Source: Augochlora pura (lineage: Eukaryota > Arthropoda > Insecta > Hymenoptera > Halictidae). Taken from it: a DNA stretch of 64,000 nt. Of this stretch, positions 1-12,997 are shown one piece after another. Made by a program: the position numbers and the translations under genes. Each line of letters opens with the position of its first letter. Position 1 is the stretch's first letter. The stretch spans positions 13,826,001 through 13,890,000 of the forward strand of contig NC_135773.1 of NCBI RefSeq assembly GCF_028453695.1, in the 5' to 3' direction. A model generated the notes under the pieces. That model did no database searches and was not told the origin of the DNA. It worked only from the letters and a program-made list of their open reading frames with translations.

Positions 1-240
1 TTTATAATTTTATTTTTTTAATTTTAGATGTGGACAAGCGTGCATATAGCTACAGTTTACAAGTGTAAAAACGTGCAAGTGAAAATAGGAATGTAAATGA
101 TGAAAAAATATTAGTGACAAAATTATTTGTTTTCTAGAATGTAGATTTTCCGTATACATGACAAAAATTATTAGCAGCAAATTGCGAACACAAATCAAAA
201 TATTTTGTACAAACCCATTGAATACAAAGCGTCTGCTTAC

Positions 241-3200
241 CGAGGTGTGCTATGTTTAGTACAAGAAATCATCGGCGGAGGTGTAAGATTTCCAACTACT
301 TTGTATTCCAAGGTGCGAGTATCTATCTTGTTACCAATCAAACTACGATCACATGCATAATGTTATCCACAATACAATGAAAAAATGATAATTAAAGTAT
401 ATATATTATCAGATCTCTTTACCCAGATAAAAGCATGCTGATTGGTTAAAAGTAATAAACATGCTGTTAGTTTTTAATTTGATCGTTCAAGCAAAATGTA
501 AAACGTTAATTGTATGCAACTCTAAGTAAGCAATGTTACATGCTTGTTAGTTGGTTATATACGTGAAGTATATGTAGAATCGCATTAGATAATTCTAGGT
601 ACTAATAAACAAATTCAAGACATGCTTACTTGGTAAAAGTTGCATACACAACATCTGCAGGCAAAGTGTACGGCAAACTAAGTAACGATAATAGTTTTAC
701 ACTTCGATGTTTGAACAGCCAGTTAATAAAGCCTTTATTAGCAGAATCGATTGCATCTTGAAATATGGTCATAACTGTTTCAGGTAACTTAGATACTAAT
801 GCTTCCTAGAATACACGTACGCGTAATTAATTATTTTGCTTAAACCATAATTATGTAACACAAAATTTTTCGACTACCAAATTTAAAAAATGCCTATACC
901 TGTCTATGCATTTTGCATTCTACACACTCAGGATCATATTCTATGTTATCATCGAGAGTTTCAGAGACTACATATGTGGACTGTACAGCCAGACATCGAG
1001 TGCAATTAAGTAAATTATTACGATGTAAAAATGTTAATGCATCATCAAATCCTTGCTTGCACATATTTGATAGAATCTGCAAAAAAAAATAAATAATATG
1101 CAATAACATAGTAACTTGAATTATCTCCTTTTTACAAACAATATAGGGGTAAATTACCTCTGGATTAGGAGGAAAAAGTATTCTTGCAAACCTGTATATG
1201 TTTTGTTTTGAAAGTTCTATACTAGTATTTGCAAAATTCACCTAAAAATTAATTTATTAATTTCATTAATTCATAAGATTTGATTTTAATGAAATAAATG
1301 TCTTACATGAAATAATTGGGAAGACACATCTCTGGGACAGATATCGCTTTCACCACAAAACGGGCTAACAGTAATTGTATTTTCATCAAGTGTAGGGAGA
1401 TTATCACTGAAACCACCATCTATGTACCTAATCCCATGAAATCGTGGTGGAAAAAGGCCAGAGAAAACTGGAATAAATGTACTTGCCAGCAATGCCTATC
1501 AAAATTATTATTAATAAATATGTAGTTCGATTATAAACGTCAGTGACTTCTCATTTGTGAACTATTTTAATTAAATCCTAAACTAGGCAATTTACTTGCC
1601 TGTAATAAATCTTCCCTAGACGAGAATCTTGACACAATAACATTTTCCCCATCGTATACTCTCGTCAAGGAGATGTGAAGCTTACCGCTCACTCGAATGT
1701 GAGCATCGTCAGGAAGGAACTGTAACAGAATTGAAAATTATTTAAAATTAGAATGTAAATTGGTAGTATATTAATGAAATAGCACATTTTTATTCATGAC
1801 ATTTTCGTTCTTATTTATAATATTTTCTAATACTAAATTGTTATTACTATATCAGTAATTATTTTTGTATATGTATAATAGAGAACAAACATGCTACCTC
1901 TTTCATTTTACATTATCGTAATAAAATCTAAATGTTTAAATTACTATGTTGATTCGCAAGAAAGTTGAGCATTTACGAACCTTCTGCAAACTTTCTAACA
2001 ATATTGCTTGTACATTAAAGGATGGACTGAACGGGCCAAGTGTGCTTTGCCGTGCTTCGCGCGCTACACGCAGAACATTACTGGTGATCTCTCCTGAAAA
2101 ATATATACATATACATTCATACAACTCCTCTCATGTAAGGAAAGCAATCGTGTATTATTAAAATTATCAATCAACCAAATACAATTTATTTAGATGACTG
2201 GAATACATTTCTATCTTAATTTGCGGAGAAAGGACTTCAATTAAATAACTGACTATCATTTCATTCCAGACATGATAACTCCAAAAATCAAAGAGAAATA
2301 CGATTATCTTATCATCTATACATAGATTGAAAGTTAATCGCAATATCTATTTGTGTGCGCGCACACAGAAATATTTGTATCTTAATCTGTTTGTAGATTC
2401 ATTTCGAAAAATATGTTTATTTGGAAAAGAATACCAATCTATATTTTGCAAAGAACATGGGAGGTAAGTTGGAATTCCACAAAGATAAACTACTGAGTAG
2501 GAGAGTCATGGATGCCGCAAGGTCATTTTATCTATTTAAGCAAATCTCGTTCTGCGTTTAACAATAGGCGAAAAATGTATACCATGACACGAGTACACTA
2601 TCTTGTGTGATTTCGAAACATGTTTACACTTTATGCTGTTCTTCCGTGTGAGCTTACTTGCGTATTCCAGAGAAAGAAAATAAAGCGATCGAACGAGAGA
2701 GAGAGGGGGGGGGGGGCATGTAATTTCAACGCATTCGTATATATGTATAGCTGCAAACATGTTTTATTTACTTTACATCTTTTTTACTTAATTGTCGTTT
2801 AACGCAGCGAAGGCCAGATGTTATCCACGCTTAGTGTTACCCTTGGTAAAGGACGTGTTCTATCGAAATCGAAACGTGAATATCGTATCAATTATTTAGA
2901 TGTACAACAAAACTGTAAGAAAAAACATTGAGTAATATAATAAAGTGTTAGGCGTCGATGCTTTTGAATGATTGACCTTTCCTCTAATTGAGGTCGAATT
3001 TTCTCTTTCGGTACCATATAAAAAAAAATTTATTTTGATATTAATATTTTGTCATGAAATTATTTCTGCATAATAAAAATACCAAGATAAAAATAATTTT
3101 CATATGATTATAGTAAAAAATTATAACAAAAAATTACACATTATTAGAAATTGAAAATAATCTCCGACGATTTATAGCTTGTTCCTCTATATATTGATTA

Positions 3201-4057
3201 TTACTCACTGATTTCATCAATCTCACGTGAATTATGTCTTATAAAAACAGTTGGATAATATTTATGTGCTCGTCGCATACATATGTATATGTAGAGGCTT
3301 ATCTTTTATCGCACGAGTTAGCATTGCCTTTCGACAAAGGCAAACATTCCTTTGTTTGATTTAGATACAAAAGTTTCATCCATCGATGCTGGTGAGCAGA
3401 ATCGAAATATAAACATAATGTTGGTTTATTTTAAACTATTATTTATGGATGTCCTGTTTGCGTTAATTTTTATATATTGAATGTTATAATTCTACATATT
3501 AAAAATGATTCTACTACAAAATAAAATTAAGAAAGAAGAGATTTTTGTCACTGCATTTTACCATACACCTTCACTTAATCATCGATCGAAATCAACATCT
3601 GTATTTAAAAATGTTGTCTTAATTATTGCGTTAAGTACGTGCTATCAGATAATATAGAAATCGGATAAGAAACATATTTGCTCTTATACAGTGCTCCTAA
3701 ATACATATAATATTTGTCATTGTACATTGTATTGAATGTACACACTCATATCCTATTACATCTCTATAGATAAAATGTAACAGATATAAAATTTCACAAA
3801 AACAATAGGGAACTGAAAGAGAATACTCTAATCAAATGTGAAAAGTAGTGTAAACTTTATCTTTTTCAAGAGGACGTGATCTCACAACAATGTAGAACTC
3901 TTAAAACATGTTACTGATACTGTATCATATGACACACATTATACGTGCCCAAACGAGTGTAGAGATAGCATGTACTCGAATCTCCCAAAAGGAGCTATTT
4001 TTAATTTTAACGGAATATACTTCACTTATCTCGAAAAGAAACCTTTTCCGCATCCAT

Positions 4058-4114
<57 letters not shown>

Positions 4115-6416
4115 AAAATTCCTAGTCTAAGTGAAGGCTTTTCCATTTTCGGCAATGAACTCGTGACTGATGAGGAAGCTGGAATTATTCAGATAATTTA
4201 CCTCCAGCTTAGCGCGTTGTGATTACGATATACGTTTCAGTAAGTTTTAGACTTACGAAGCTAAGGTTGGCGTTTCAAAGATATTTACATACAATCGAAT
4301 CTAGTTTAGTCTGAATCTCGTATAAATTATTGTATGAATTAGTTTGTTCATGTGTATTATAGAAACATAGAAAATGACTACAGCAATTTCGATGAAACTT
4401 CCTGGGAGCCAAAAATAATGGTAACAATTAAAAAGGAACTATTTTTCGAATTAATATATGAGCTCTTATCATACTAAATGGGAGATGGTATGCACATTAT
4501 AGAATATGTAGGTCAAACTTGAACTACATCTGAATACATTTCCCAGTGTGTTGTTTTTCTCTTTAATCGAGAAAAACATCCGCTGCAGGAGTCCGTGTGC
4601 AACGCATCTGGAGACACGTGTTTGACCTGTTTTCATATGCGTTTCTTGAAACAAATCTCAGGGAATTATAAAAACATTTGCGTCATAGATTATGCAAGTG
4701 ATTGTGATATGCTGTTGCGTAGCGATCGTTAGAAATATTATTTTCGTCGCTTAAAAAGAATAATGACAGGTTATGGAGCGGGACTTTTGCCGCGTAATTA
4801 AATACGACCAGTGGTCAGTTTTACAGACGTATAATAACTTTTGACATTTAATATTTAATTGCTACTTATCAAAAATTTCAAGCATTGCGAGATTCATATG
4901 CAACTGTCCAGTTAAGAAAGAGTGATCGACTTTTCTGAAGATATCAAGTTTATTCCTCACAAATACAGTGAAACGTTAAGTCTATCGAAACAAAGACGCT
5001 GATAAGATTCATATCGACTGATTCATGCTTTGTATTTGGATTAGTGTTCAAAGTTGAATATAAAAGTAGTAAATACATTTTCTTTGTATTCCTTTATAAA
5101 AACAGAAATCAGGGAGGAGTCTACTCCTGCAATTTCAGCCTTGGAATGTTCAAAGCATGTTTGAAAATTATTCTTGTATTTCTTCTAGTGCAATAATATT
5201 CGAGAAATTAGTCAATGAAAAATAAATTTGTTTTGTACTTTAAATACTAAAATTTTGACAAATCTAATTCATAAACTGTAGTTGGCTAATTTTTTAAAAT
5301 TCGTAGTTTAAAAATGTAGGCAATGATTAAAATAATTTATTGGTGTAATCATGAACACTTCTCTTTTGCTTGAACCGATTAACTGCTTATCAGCATAAAA
5401 AAGTTATAATGTAGTGCGTGGTTGCTCGTACTCATACGACTACTGTAATTCTTTGCATTATGTATTTGTTACCAGTCCTATACACAAAGAAAAACATTTG
5501 ATAACTGTTCTTGCTACTACTTCCAATTTACTGATTCTAAGCTTGACCTACTTACAAGATTTATCCAACAGATGACCAACTTTACTAACATCTATGAATA
5601 ATTTTAAAGCTTTTGGGAATAATTATAGCATTATACTATGCCATTGAATTATGCTAAAACAAACTCAATTTTTCTAGATGTAATGTTATCTTTTATAAAC
5701 AATTGTATGATCCTGTAGCATGATACTTCAATAATACTATAAATTTAATTGTATGAAAAATCTCTTAATATTTATTAAATTAATAAAAACAAGTTACCGA
5801 TTACATAGTTTTCAATATGACAATCGATTGTACATTGCTATAACACTACGGTAATAAAAAGATTGCATCGTCAATGCTTAAAAAATATAACAAAACTATA
5901 CTATATTTTAACATGTAAAGAATTATATAGATTTCTATACGTATAAATCATTTGCTGTATCTCATATAAAAGTTAAACGGAGTACTTGAACTAAACGTTA
6001 ATCTCCCATTAACTTTTCTTGTAATTTTCATAGAAAAACGACCCAGTTTTATGACTGGCACAATATCCTAACCCCTTAATGGCAACAGTGAGATCATCGG
6101 TACGCTGAAACAATTTGTTGAACATGCATACAATGGATACATAAAAGGAAAGATGCATAGTATCACAAGTCGTAAATCTAAGCATAACATTGAAAAAACT
6201 AATTATTTAAGATATATGTATATCGGTAAGATATATAAACAAAGGAGTTCACTCACCGAGGGGTAAATCACAAAGAAGGCAACAAGCAGCGATAGCACCA
6301 GCCGATGCACCACTAATCTTATCCAAGAGCAAGTGTGGAGCATATTTCTTAAAGCACACTGCTACACCAACGTGGTAAATACCAAGGAAGCCACATCCAG
6401 CAAACGATAAATTCAT
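241..6416 (-). CDS. bmm: Brummer / PNPLA2-like triacylglycerol lipase (3' end off the window)
   Basis: Patatin-like lipase of lipid droplets, the insect counterpart of ATGL, which hydrolyses stored triacylglycerol. Coding exons read on the minus strand at 6416-6257, 2093-1981, 1719-1600, 1495-1307, 1241-1158, 1076-900, 805-630 and 342-241, and all phases join. Exon 1 starts with MNLSFAGCGFLGIYHVG and carries the nucleophile elbow GASAG. Exon 4 carries the catalytic Asp motif DGGFSDN, followed by the family-typical TVSPFCGESDICPRD. The reading is 1121 coding bases and still open (phase 2) at 241, so the C-terminus lies left of the window. The last exon (342-241) is less certain than the rest. 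Intron 1 is about 4.2 kb; intron 3 uses a GC donor. The gene is head-to-head with ANKLE2. The patatin domain is clear; orthology to brummer rather than another PNPLA1-5 member is inferred from similarity. Confidence 0.93.
4062..4112. repeat. (TC)n dinucleotide microsatellite, about 25 units
   Basis: An almost perfect run of TC repeats lies in intron 1 of the lipase gene. Translated in reverse it gives an artificial Arg-Glu alternating peptide, so the open frames across it are not genes. It is likely polymorphic in length. Confidence 0.97.
6009..6158 (-). CDS. Possible small ORF (49 codons) or terminal exon inside the lipase intron
   Basis: A 49-codon frame on the minus strand starts with MHLSFYVSIVCMFNKLF and ends in YENYKKS before TAA. 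It lies about 100 bases downstream of lipase exon 1. A good acceptor (TTGTTTCAG) falls inside it, just before codons for RTDDLTVA, so it could instead be a terminal exon entered in phase 0. It cannot follow lipase exon 1 in frame: joining in phase 1 gives a stop after a few codons. The first 18 residues are hydrophobic enough for a short signal or membrane segment. I do not recognise the protein, and it may be chance. Confidence 0.2.
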   Translation of the reverse strand: MHLSFYVSIVCMFNKLFQRTDDLTVAIKGLGYCASHKTGSFFYENYKKS

Positions 6417-8058
6417 TTCGAAATTCTTTTGAACGCGGCTGTGAAGTTTACCGTTCCTTGATTTGTGTAAATTGCAAAGGAATAATTGTTATTACAAATT
6501 TACGAGAAAAAGGAAAATACTGATCTTTTTTCTATGGCACTATGAACACATTACTATCCAAGGAAAGCGCTCGGACGAAGTATTTGCGGCAATGTCCGAG
6601 GTCGAACTAACGGTAGTCCTTCGCGGCAACAACAGTCTTTCCAAACTCTCAAGACTAATCTCAAGTTCGATTGGAAAAAATACATGTTACAAACAGCTAG
6701 CGAGATACACACGACGTTTGATGACGTGCGGTTTGTAAATACACTTACTGAATTGTCGATTGGTTCGCGGTGATTACATGTGGTGATCGCTCCGCCCATT
6801 CTAGGGTTCTTAAACTCATTCATTGTGCAATAAGTCATCAGCAGCACGTGGATTTTTTTAATACATAAAATGATCGAACTGTCACTTACCTACGCTCCTA
6901 TTTCAATACATCGTATGAATTATTCAATATAATTCCATGTAAGCTTAATGAAATTTACAATAATGCGCGTTTAAACGTAAAGATTTTATGCTGCTCTCAT
7001 TTTCTCAAACAATTTTAAATTGATGCTCAATTTAATGGCGAGAGTTGTTTTTGTTAATTTTAAATAATACCCCGTAAATATATTTGAATACCTAAATTGC
7101 AACTTTAAAAATGAAAGTAAGAAAACACAATTCGTATTTAATTACATAAATAAATCATAAAATACTTCATTTAAAATTAAACATTTGACTTTGAATAAAA
7201 TTCGCGCCAGTTTGTTCTACATAATTTTAAATAGCCAATAAGAATTCAGATTTCAATTAAGTGACTACATTTATAACAAACAGCATTTTTTATCTAGGTA
7301 GTATAGTTTAAACTCCTAGTGATTGATAGCTTTGAATAAAATCTTAAATTAAATAAAAATTTTTTCTTTATATAATATTTTCTATTCAATACAACACGTT
7401 CTTCGATATACATACTCTATGTATACGTGTTACACATGTAGAATTCCATTCGAGACTTCAAAGTGTAAATAACACGTAAACATCTTGAGAAAGCAGTTAA
7501 AATTATTGGTTGATACTTCATAACCTGTTTAGGATTGGTTGCTTTTATAAATGACAGTTACAGTGCGATAGTCAGCTTTTAATACATACATAATTCGTAT
7601 TTTGTAACAAAGTTGTTTACATTACGGATTATTGTTTTAGCAAGTATATTCCAATATAGTCTTTGCAGCGTATAGGCTTTATAAATTTGCAATTTTAAGA
7701 GTTACGTCTAACCTTAAATAGATTTTATATTTCATACCATTTTCACTTTTCGAAAACATATTTTGTAAAACATTTAAGTAATGCTCTTTTATTTGATTTT
7801 GTAAACGACAGTTTATGAAGTTATTTAGAAGAGGGCTATGTTAGATACGTCGTAAAGTACCTAGAACAATCGTTTAGATATGATGTTCCATATGTAAAAA
7901 AGTACGAACAGCATACATATAATTCTATAAAATATGCAAGATACATAATCTATAGAAAGTTTTAAATATTAGGATGATTTCATGTGGTCTTGCGATACAT
8001 AATCTGAGACATAACCAATAAATGTCTCGACGAGGCATTTGAACAGGAAGAAATTACA
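6417..8058. other. Divergent intergenic region, lipase / ANKLE2
   Basis: About 1.6 kb lies between the two start codons of this head-to-head pair and should hold both promoters and 5' UTRs. The part next to the lipase (about 6540-6850) is more GC-rich. I see no convincing TATA box, RNA gene or repeat. Confidence 0.5.
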
Positions 8059-10538
8059 ATGAATGAAAACGATCAAATGCTACAAGCAATGAATATGACT
8101 TGTATAAATACTAATGTGTCAAATGAAATAGTTTTTCATGCTGTTTATATACCCGAAGAAAATGTAATCACAGAAAGTAATACGAAAGGTAAAAATGTAA
8201 TACATTGAGACGTATAAATTTTCAAAATTTTCATATTATACATTTGCGTGTTATAGAAAATGTCCGGGTTTATATGGATAAAACAGAAGCATTGAAAGTA
8301 ATTAAAGAGTTCAAAACTGGACGTCTGAAATCATTTAAAAAGCGTTCAGAAGCCGAAGAATATGCAAAGACAGGTTTTGAGAAAACATTGTGTAATAACA
8401 ATAGTACAGCATCTCCAATAGCTGTGGTGGAAGAGAAGTCGAGTAACTTCAAAGCTCCACGGCCACAGGAGTTAGTGTGTTTCAGAAAATTAATTAGAGA
8501 TGGGAATTTATGTGGTGTAAAAACTACTTCATGGGGAAATCCACGGTATTTAATTGGTAGTGGTGATACACCTGCAATTTTACAAGTAATATTTTTATTA
8601 TTAATTCCAAATATATAGTATTTATAAGTGTACTGTGAAATATATTCTTTATTTTTTTATAGGAAGGGTGTCGTTACAATGCATTGCACATTGCAGTTAA
8701 AGCAGACAAACCAGATATGTGTGAGTTAATATTAAACACTGTTGGAAATGCAGAATTTATAAGGTTACTTTATGGAGATGAGTGCAAGAGCTATCTGGAT
8801 CGAGCACAGATTATGTTAGATTTATATTTAAATACACCAGATAAAGGACTAAATGAAACACCATTACACTTTGCAGTTAAATTTGGTTTCAAAAATGTAG
8901 TCAAAGTTCTTGTTTCGTATCCATGTTGTGTAAAAACATTACCAAACAAGTATAAACAACTACCAATAGATGTACGTGATAAAATATTTAAAAATTTGAA
9001 TCAGAGAATACATACAATAAAATTCAGTATTTTTCAATAATTACAGTTTTAGTATTCTCTTTATGTTTTTGTAATATCTTTGTTAGTTCCATACAGAAAT
9101 ATTTGTTAAATAATGTATTATTGATCAATATTACAGATAATATGTAGCAGAACATGTCAGGAAGATGAAGAATTGAAAAAAGAGATACGCTTATTACTAG
9201 AAGATCAGTATTATGTACCTGTATTAAGATCAGATGATAGCACATTACAGCCTGTTATAGGAGAGCCATTCTCTCCAACTAGTCCAATGGTATGTAAATG
9301 CATTGAATCTGTATTTTGTGAAATTTTTAAATAATACTTTTTATAGAGTATAAAGCTGGATCCATTAAGTCCACGTTTAGAAGTACGTGCATTTGCTGGA
9401 CCAATGACCAAATCTCGTGCATTGGAATTCAGGAAAGAATGGAAAACTCCTCCGCGTCGTCGCATGACTCCTGTTAAAAAGATTTTTGAAGATGAATCTG
9501 ACAGTCCCATTAACAACTTATCCTTGAGATTACAAGATCCAGAAAAAGGACTTGAACGAATTGGAAGGTATATGCTAGTATTAGTTTTTTACTACGTGTT
9601 GCTTTTAAATGAAGTAAATATTCAAATGTAGTATGTTATTCTCAGAGATTTAGCAGAAGAATATGACGTGCCATGGAAAGAATTTTGGCCATTCTTGAAT
9701 GACTTTGCAGATTTTCGTACTTCAGACGGTTTAGCGAAACTTGAAACATATATAAAACACAAATTTTATGACCAGATACTTCAGTACAGTGAGGTATTAA
9801 CAATAGGATGATGTAGTTTCAAATATTTGTTTTCATATCTTTTTAATTGTTCACAGAGGATCTTTTTACATCGTAGTAGAACGAATTTAAACTCAGAAAA
9901 CAAAACGGAACCTACTGATGAAATAGATTATTTATGTAATAAGTTACAATCATGTTCGTTATTTAATGCAGAGAATCAAGATAGTGTAGGTAGGTAATAC
10001 AAATTGAAAATATTCTACTGCATTATAAGATAGGATTGAATGAATAAAATCAATTAATAATATTAACTTTTTCTTTAGATGAATTAGAGTTTTTTACACC
10101 ACCATCATCGCCGAAATTAATAACAGGTAGTTCTGACGATGAAATGTACATTGCAGAAGAAGGTCCTATAACTTTTCTTGAAGGGTAAGGTGTACTAAAA
10201 GACATTGTATCTGTTATGTGTATATATGGTATTTTAATTAATGTATTTCAGATCCGAACCAACAAAATTGGATTATGCTGTTTATTATGCAGTACTATCA
10301 CCAATTAATTCTACTACATATCCTAATATTTATCGTTGGCAACAAGACATGCAGCTTGCTATGAAACGTGATTCACCCAGGTAATCACTTTTAACAGATT
10401 AATATTTTTATCTTTCTTACAATAATATATATAATGTCATGGTGTGATATACAATATGTGGTAACAATGTAATGCATTATCTTTTCCAGAACTAACAATG
10501 CAAGGCTATCCAGAAGAAAATTAATTTTGTCTCCTTAG
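8059..10538 (+). CDS. ANKLE2: Ankyrin repeat and LEM domain-containing protein 2 homologue
   Basis: ANKLE2 proteins sit at the ER/nuclear envelope and control dephosphorylation of BAF during nuclear reassembly. Ten exons at 8059-8188, 8257-8585, 8663-8971, 9137-9289, 9347-9567, 9646-9793, 9857-9989, 10079-10184, 10252-10380 and 10490-10538 give 568 residues. After a short N-terminus comes a viroplasmin/RNase H1-N-like segment (FKKRSEAEEYAKTGFE, near residue 70). Ankyrin repeats follow, with ALHIAVKADKPDMCELIL and TPLHFAVKFGFKNVVKVL, then the ANKLE2-typical LLEDQYYVPVLRSDD and IGEPFSPTSP. The C-terminal half (WKTPPRRRMTP, EYDVPWKEFWPFL) is also family-like. I see no LEM domain at the N-terminus. 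A polyadenylation signal AATAAA lies about 35 bases past the stop. Identification is firm; function is by family. Confidence 0.92.
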
Positions 10539-11007
10539 ATGTTAAATATCCAGGCGTTTAATAGTGTAAAAAAATAAAACTGTATAAACTTTTTTATATT
10601 ACGCACAATGATTCCTATAAGTAACATTCGTGTATTTGAAAAACTTGTTTAAGCATACTAAGAATATTTTTTCAACAAATTTTATATGTGATTAAAGTAG
10701 TCTATAAGAATTTCACACACTGTTTTATGAATTACCAATTACATTGGAGCACATGCGTGTAACGTGTCTGAAACCATTACATTTATTTTCAACAAATTAA
10801 TAATTATATTACATATCATCCGAATTTAATATTTATGGCAATACTTGCTATTAATAATCTTTATTCACAGTAATATTACATTTTTTTGCATGACATGATC
10901 AAATACGATCTCTGTTTCCAATGATATTGTAACCTGCATACACTGTTCTTTCGTTTAATACGTTTGATATTCTGTATATCTATGCTTGAATCCGGTTCTT
11001 AATTTGA
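10539..11007. other. Convergent 3' region, ANKLE2 / clathrin light chain
   Basis: About 470 bases lie between two facing stop codons. They contain the ANKLE2 polyadenylation signal near 10573 and the 3' UTR of the clathrin light chain gene. No gene is seen. Confidence 0.6.
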
Positions 11008-12997
11008 TCAAAGAGTGACCGGAGTAGGTGGAGTTTGTTTTAATTGTAAAATGATTGAACGCATCCGGGAAACATCTTTAGAGGTGCGTGAAGATTTTGG
11101 ATTAAAATCACAAAGCTTTGCGATGCGTTCCCATTCTGTTCCTGGTTCCACTTCATCGGCTTCTGCAACGAATTGTTTCTCGGCGTTCCTATTGATAAAA
11201 GTAATATATTAAATATGATGCGTAGACGTATAAAACTAGTTTTATGCGATGATTGTAGATTCGTTTGTATTGATGTAATTGCAGTGTATGTAGTTAACAT
11301 TTCTATTTTTGTTTACTTTATGCATAGTGTACGTAATAATACAAAATCTAAGAATTTTTAAAATACTAACTTCTATATAATAAAATTTATGGTAAAGTTT
11401 TTCCATATTATAAATCACATGTGATTTTACTACAAAAGTAATTCATAAAAGATACACAGTGATTGACAGTTAAGTTTCATACGAGAAAACATAATTTTAG
11501 TAATAAAATATTTTTTTATGTAATTACATATAAATCTTTTGAATACTTTGATATACAGCAGACGTATAATTGCATCAAGCGTAGAATGTTTCTATGAATC
11601 ACGATTATAAAGCAGCTAGCTGGCCACATATGAAAATGTCATATGTTTCAGATAATCAATAGCATTTGGCGTTGTGAATTGTATAAGCAAAGCTATACAG
11701 TACACAGCATTGCAATGCAATTATACATGCAAAAAAAATATAGTGTAACTTACTTGGCTGATTCCCTAAGAAGCAGAATGAAAATAATATAATTGCATGT
11801 AGTAGATTTCTTAAAATAATTCAATAAAGTATTTATAATCTTAGACCGAATAAAACACTTTTAATTGCGTCTACAAATGCGCGATTAAAAGTTATTCTAT
11901 ATTAGTAAAAAATATGCCGCGTAGATTGCATACAATGAAATGAAATTAAACAGCAACAGTAAATATTACCTGTTTGTGGTTTTTGTTTTACTAATAGTTT
12001 CTGCGTGATGTTTATACCATTCTTCTAACTCTTTCCTTGCAGCCTCCCTCCATTCGTCTTTCTTTTTTTCTTCTTCTGCGTCTAATTATGGAACAACATA
12101 ATTACGTTACATAAAGCATTTTAACTTTATATTTACATTTCTTCATAAAGTTTGAAGTATTGAACATGAACGTGAAAGATGATTTTCCTTTACTAGTTTT
12201 GATGTATTAATTCAATCTGCCATTTTTTATTATTACCTTTTTCCTCTAATCTAGCCTTTTGTTCTTCTCTCCATTTCCGTATTTTTTCAGGCTCCTCTTT
12301 TACAGGTGGCGGCTTGGATGAAACTTCTAAACAAATACCATGTTTTAATCCATACATGTAGCCTCTTAATTATTTTATTATTATATTAATGACCATAAAA
12401 TAATAGAATTCACCTGTAGCTGGTGGGGATTGTGTTTCATTAGGTTGTCCAGTAGCTTCTATTATTTCAAAGCTACCTTCAGCATCGCCACCTGGGCCAA
12501 CTTTTAAATTGCCAAAATTTTCAGGTAAATTATCTATTAGAAATGAAGTAATAAACACATAGTTATTATTCCATGCACTATAACACATTTAGATGATTTA
12601 CATTATCTAAACATTATATTAATTAAATATAACATGTATAAAGAATTTAATGAAAGATATTTGAACTTCAATGTCAGAATATAATAAGTCATACTTTCCA
12701 AATTTTGCAAAAAGAACAAAAAAAGGAAGATATATAAGATAACATCTTTTTAAAAATGGTCAATTAATATATTCTGGTTTAGATGTCTAAACATAAAAGT
12801 TTTAATATAAACTACAATAATTCAATTAAAATATGTTATTATTTACCATTTGCATTTGATCCTGCCGAAGGAGTACAGATAGAAACTGGTGGAATTTCAT
12901 CTTCAAGTCCTGCCAATTGATCCTGTTCTCGTGCTACAAATTCTGCTACAGGATCTACTTCTCCTTCAATGACAAAGTTGTCACCAAATGCATCCAT
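11008..12997 (-). CDS. Clc: Clathrin light chain
   Basis: Regulatory light chain of the clathrin triskelion, acting in coated-vesicle formation. Five coding exons at 12997-12847, 12533-12414, 12326-12237, 12081-11970 and 11188-11008 give 217 residues, a usual length. The N-terminus MDAFGDNF leads into the conserved DPVAEFVAREQDQLAGLEDE block, the uncoating-regulatory and Hip-binding consensus of the family. The middle is a charged coiled coil (IRKWREEQKARLEEK, KKKDEWREAARKELEEWY) that binds the heavy-chain leg. The C-terminus (EPGTEWERIAKLCDFNPKS) is the conserved trimerisation-end segment. All splice phases agree. It is tail-to-tail with ANKLE2. A GCACACATGCGCA motif near 13580 could belong to its promoter. 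Confidence 0.96.

Larger units (their letters stand above)
2094..6256 (-). other. Large first intron of the brummer-type gene
   Basis: This 4.2-kb A+T-rich intron separates the GASAG exon from the rest of the lipase. It holds a G run (2705-2716), a long TC microsatellite (4062-4112) and one small open frame (6009-6158), listed separately. I see no other supported gene. First introns of this size often carry enhancers, but nothing in the sequence proves that here. Confidence 0.7.

Noticed and set aside
3908..4222. Open frames on both strands across the TC microsatellite
   Set aside because: They arise from the dinucleotide repeat (Leu-Ser or Arg-Glu runs) inside a lipase intron; no homology or splice support.
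9001..9136. Reading ANKLE2 exon 3 through to FSIFQ as a terminal exon
   Set aside because: The donor GAT|GTACGT before it joins in phase to the next exon and yields family-conserved sequence, so the read-through is intronic.
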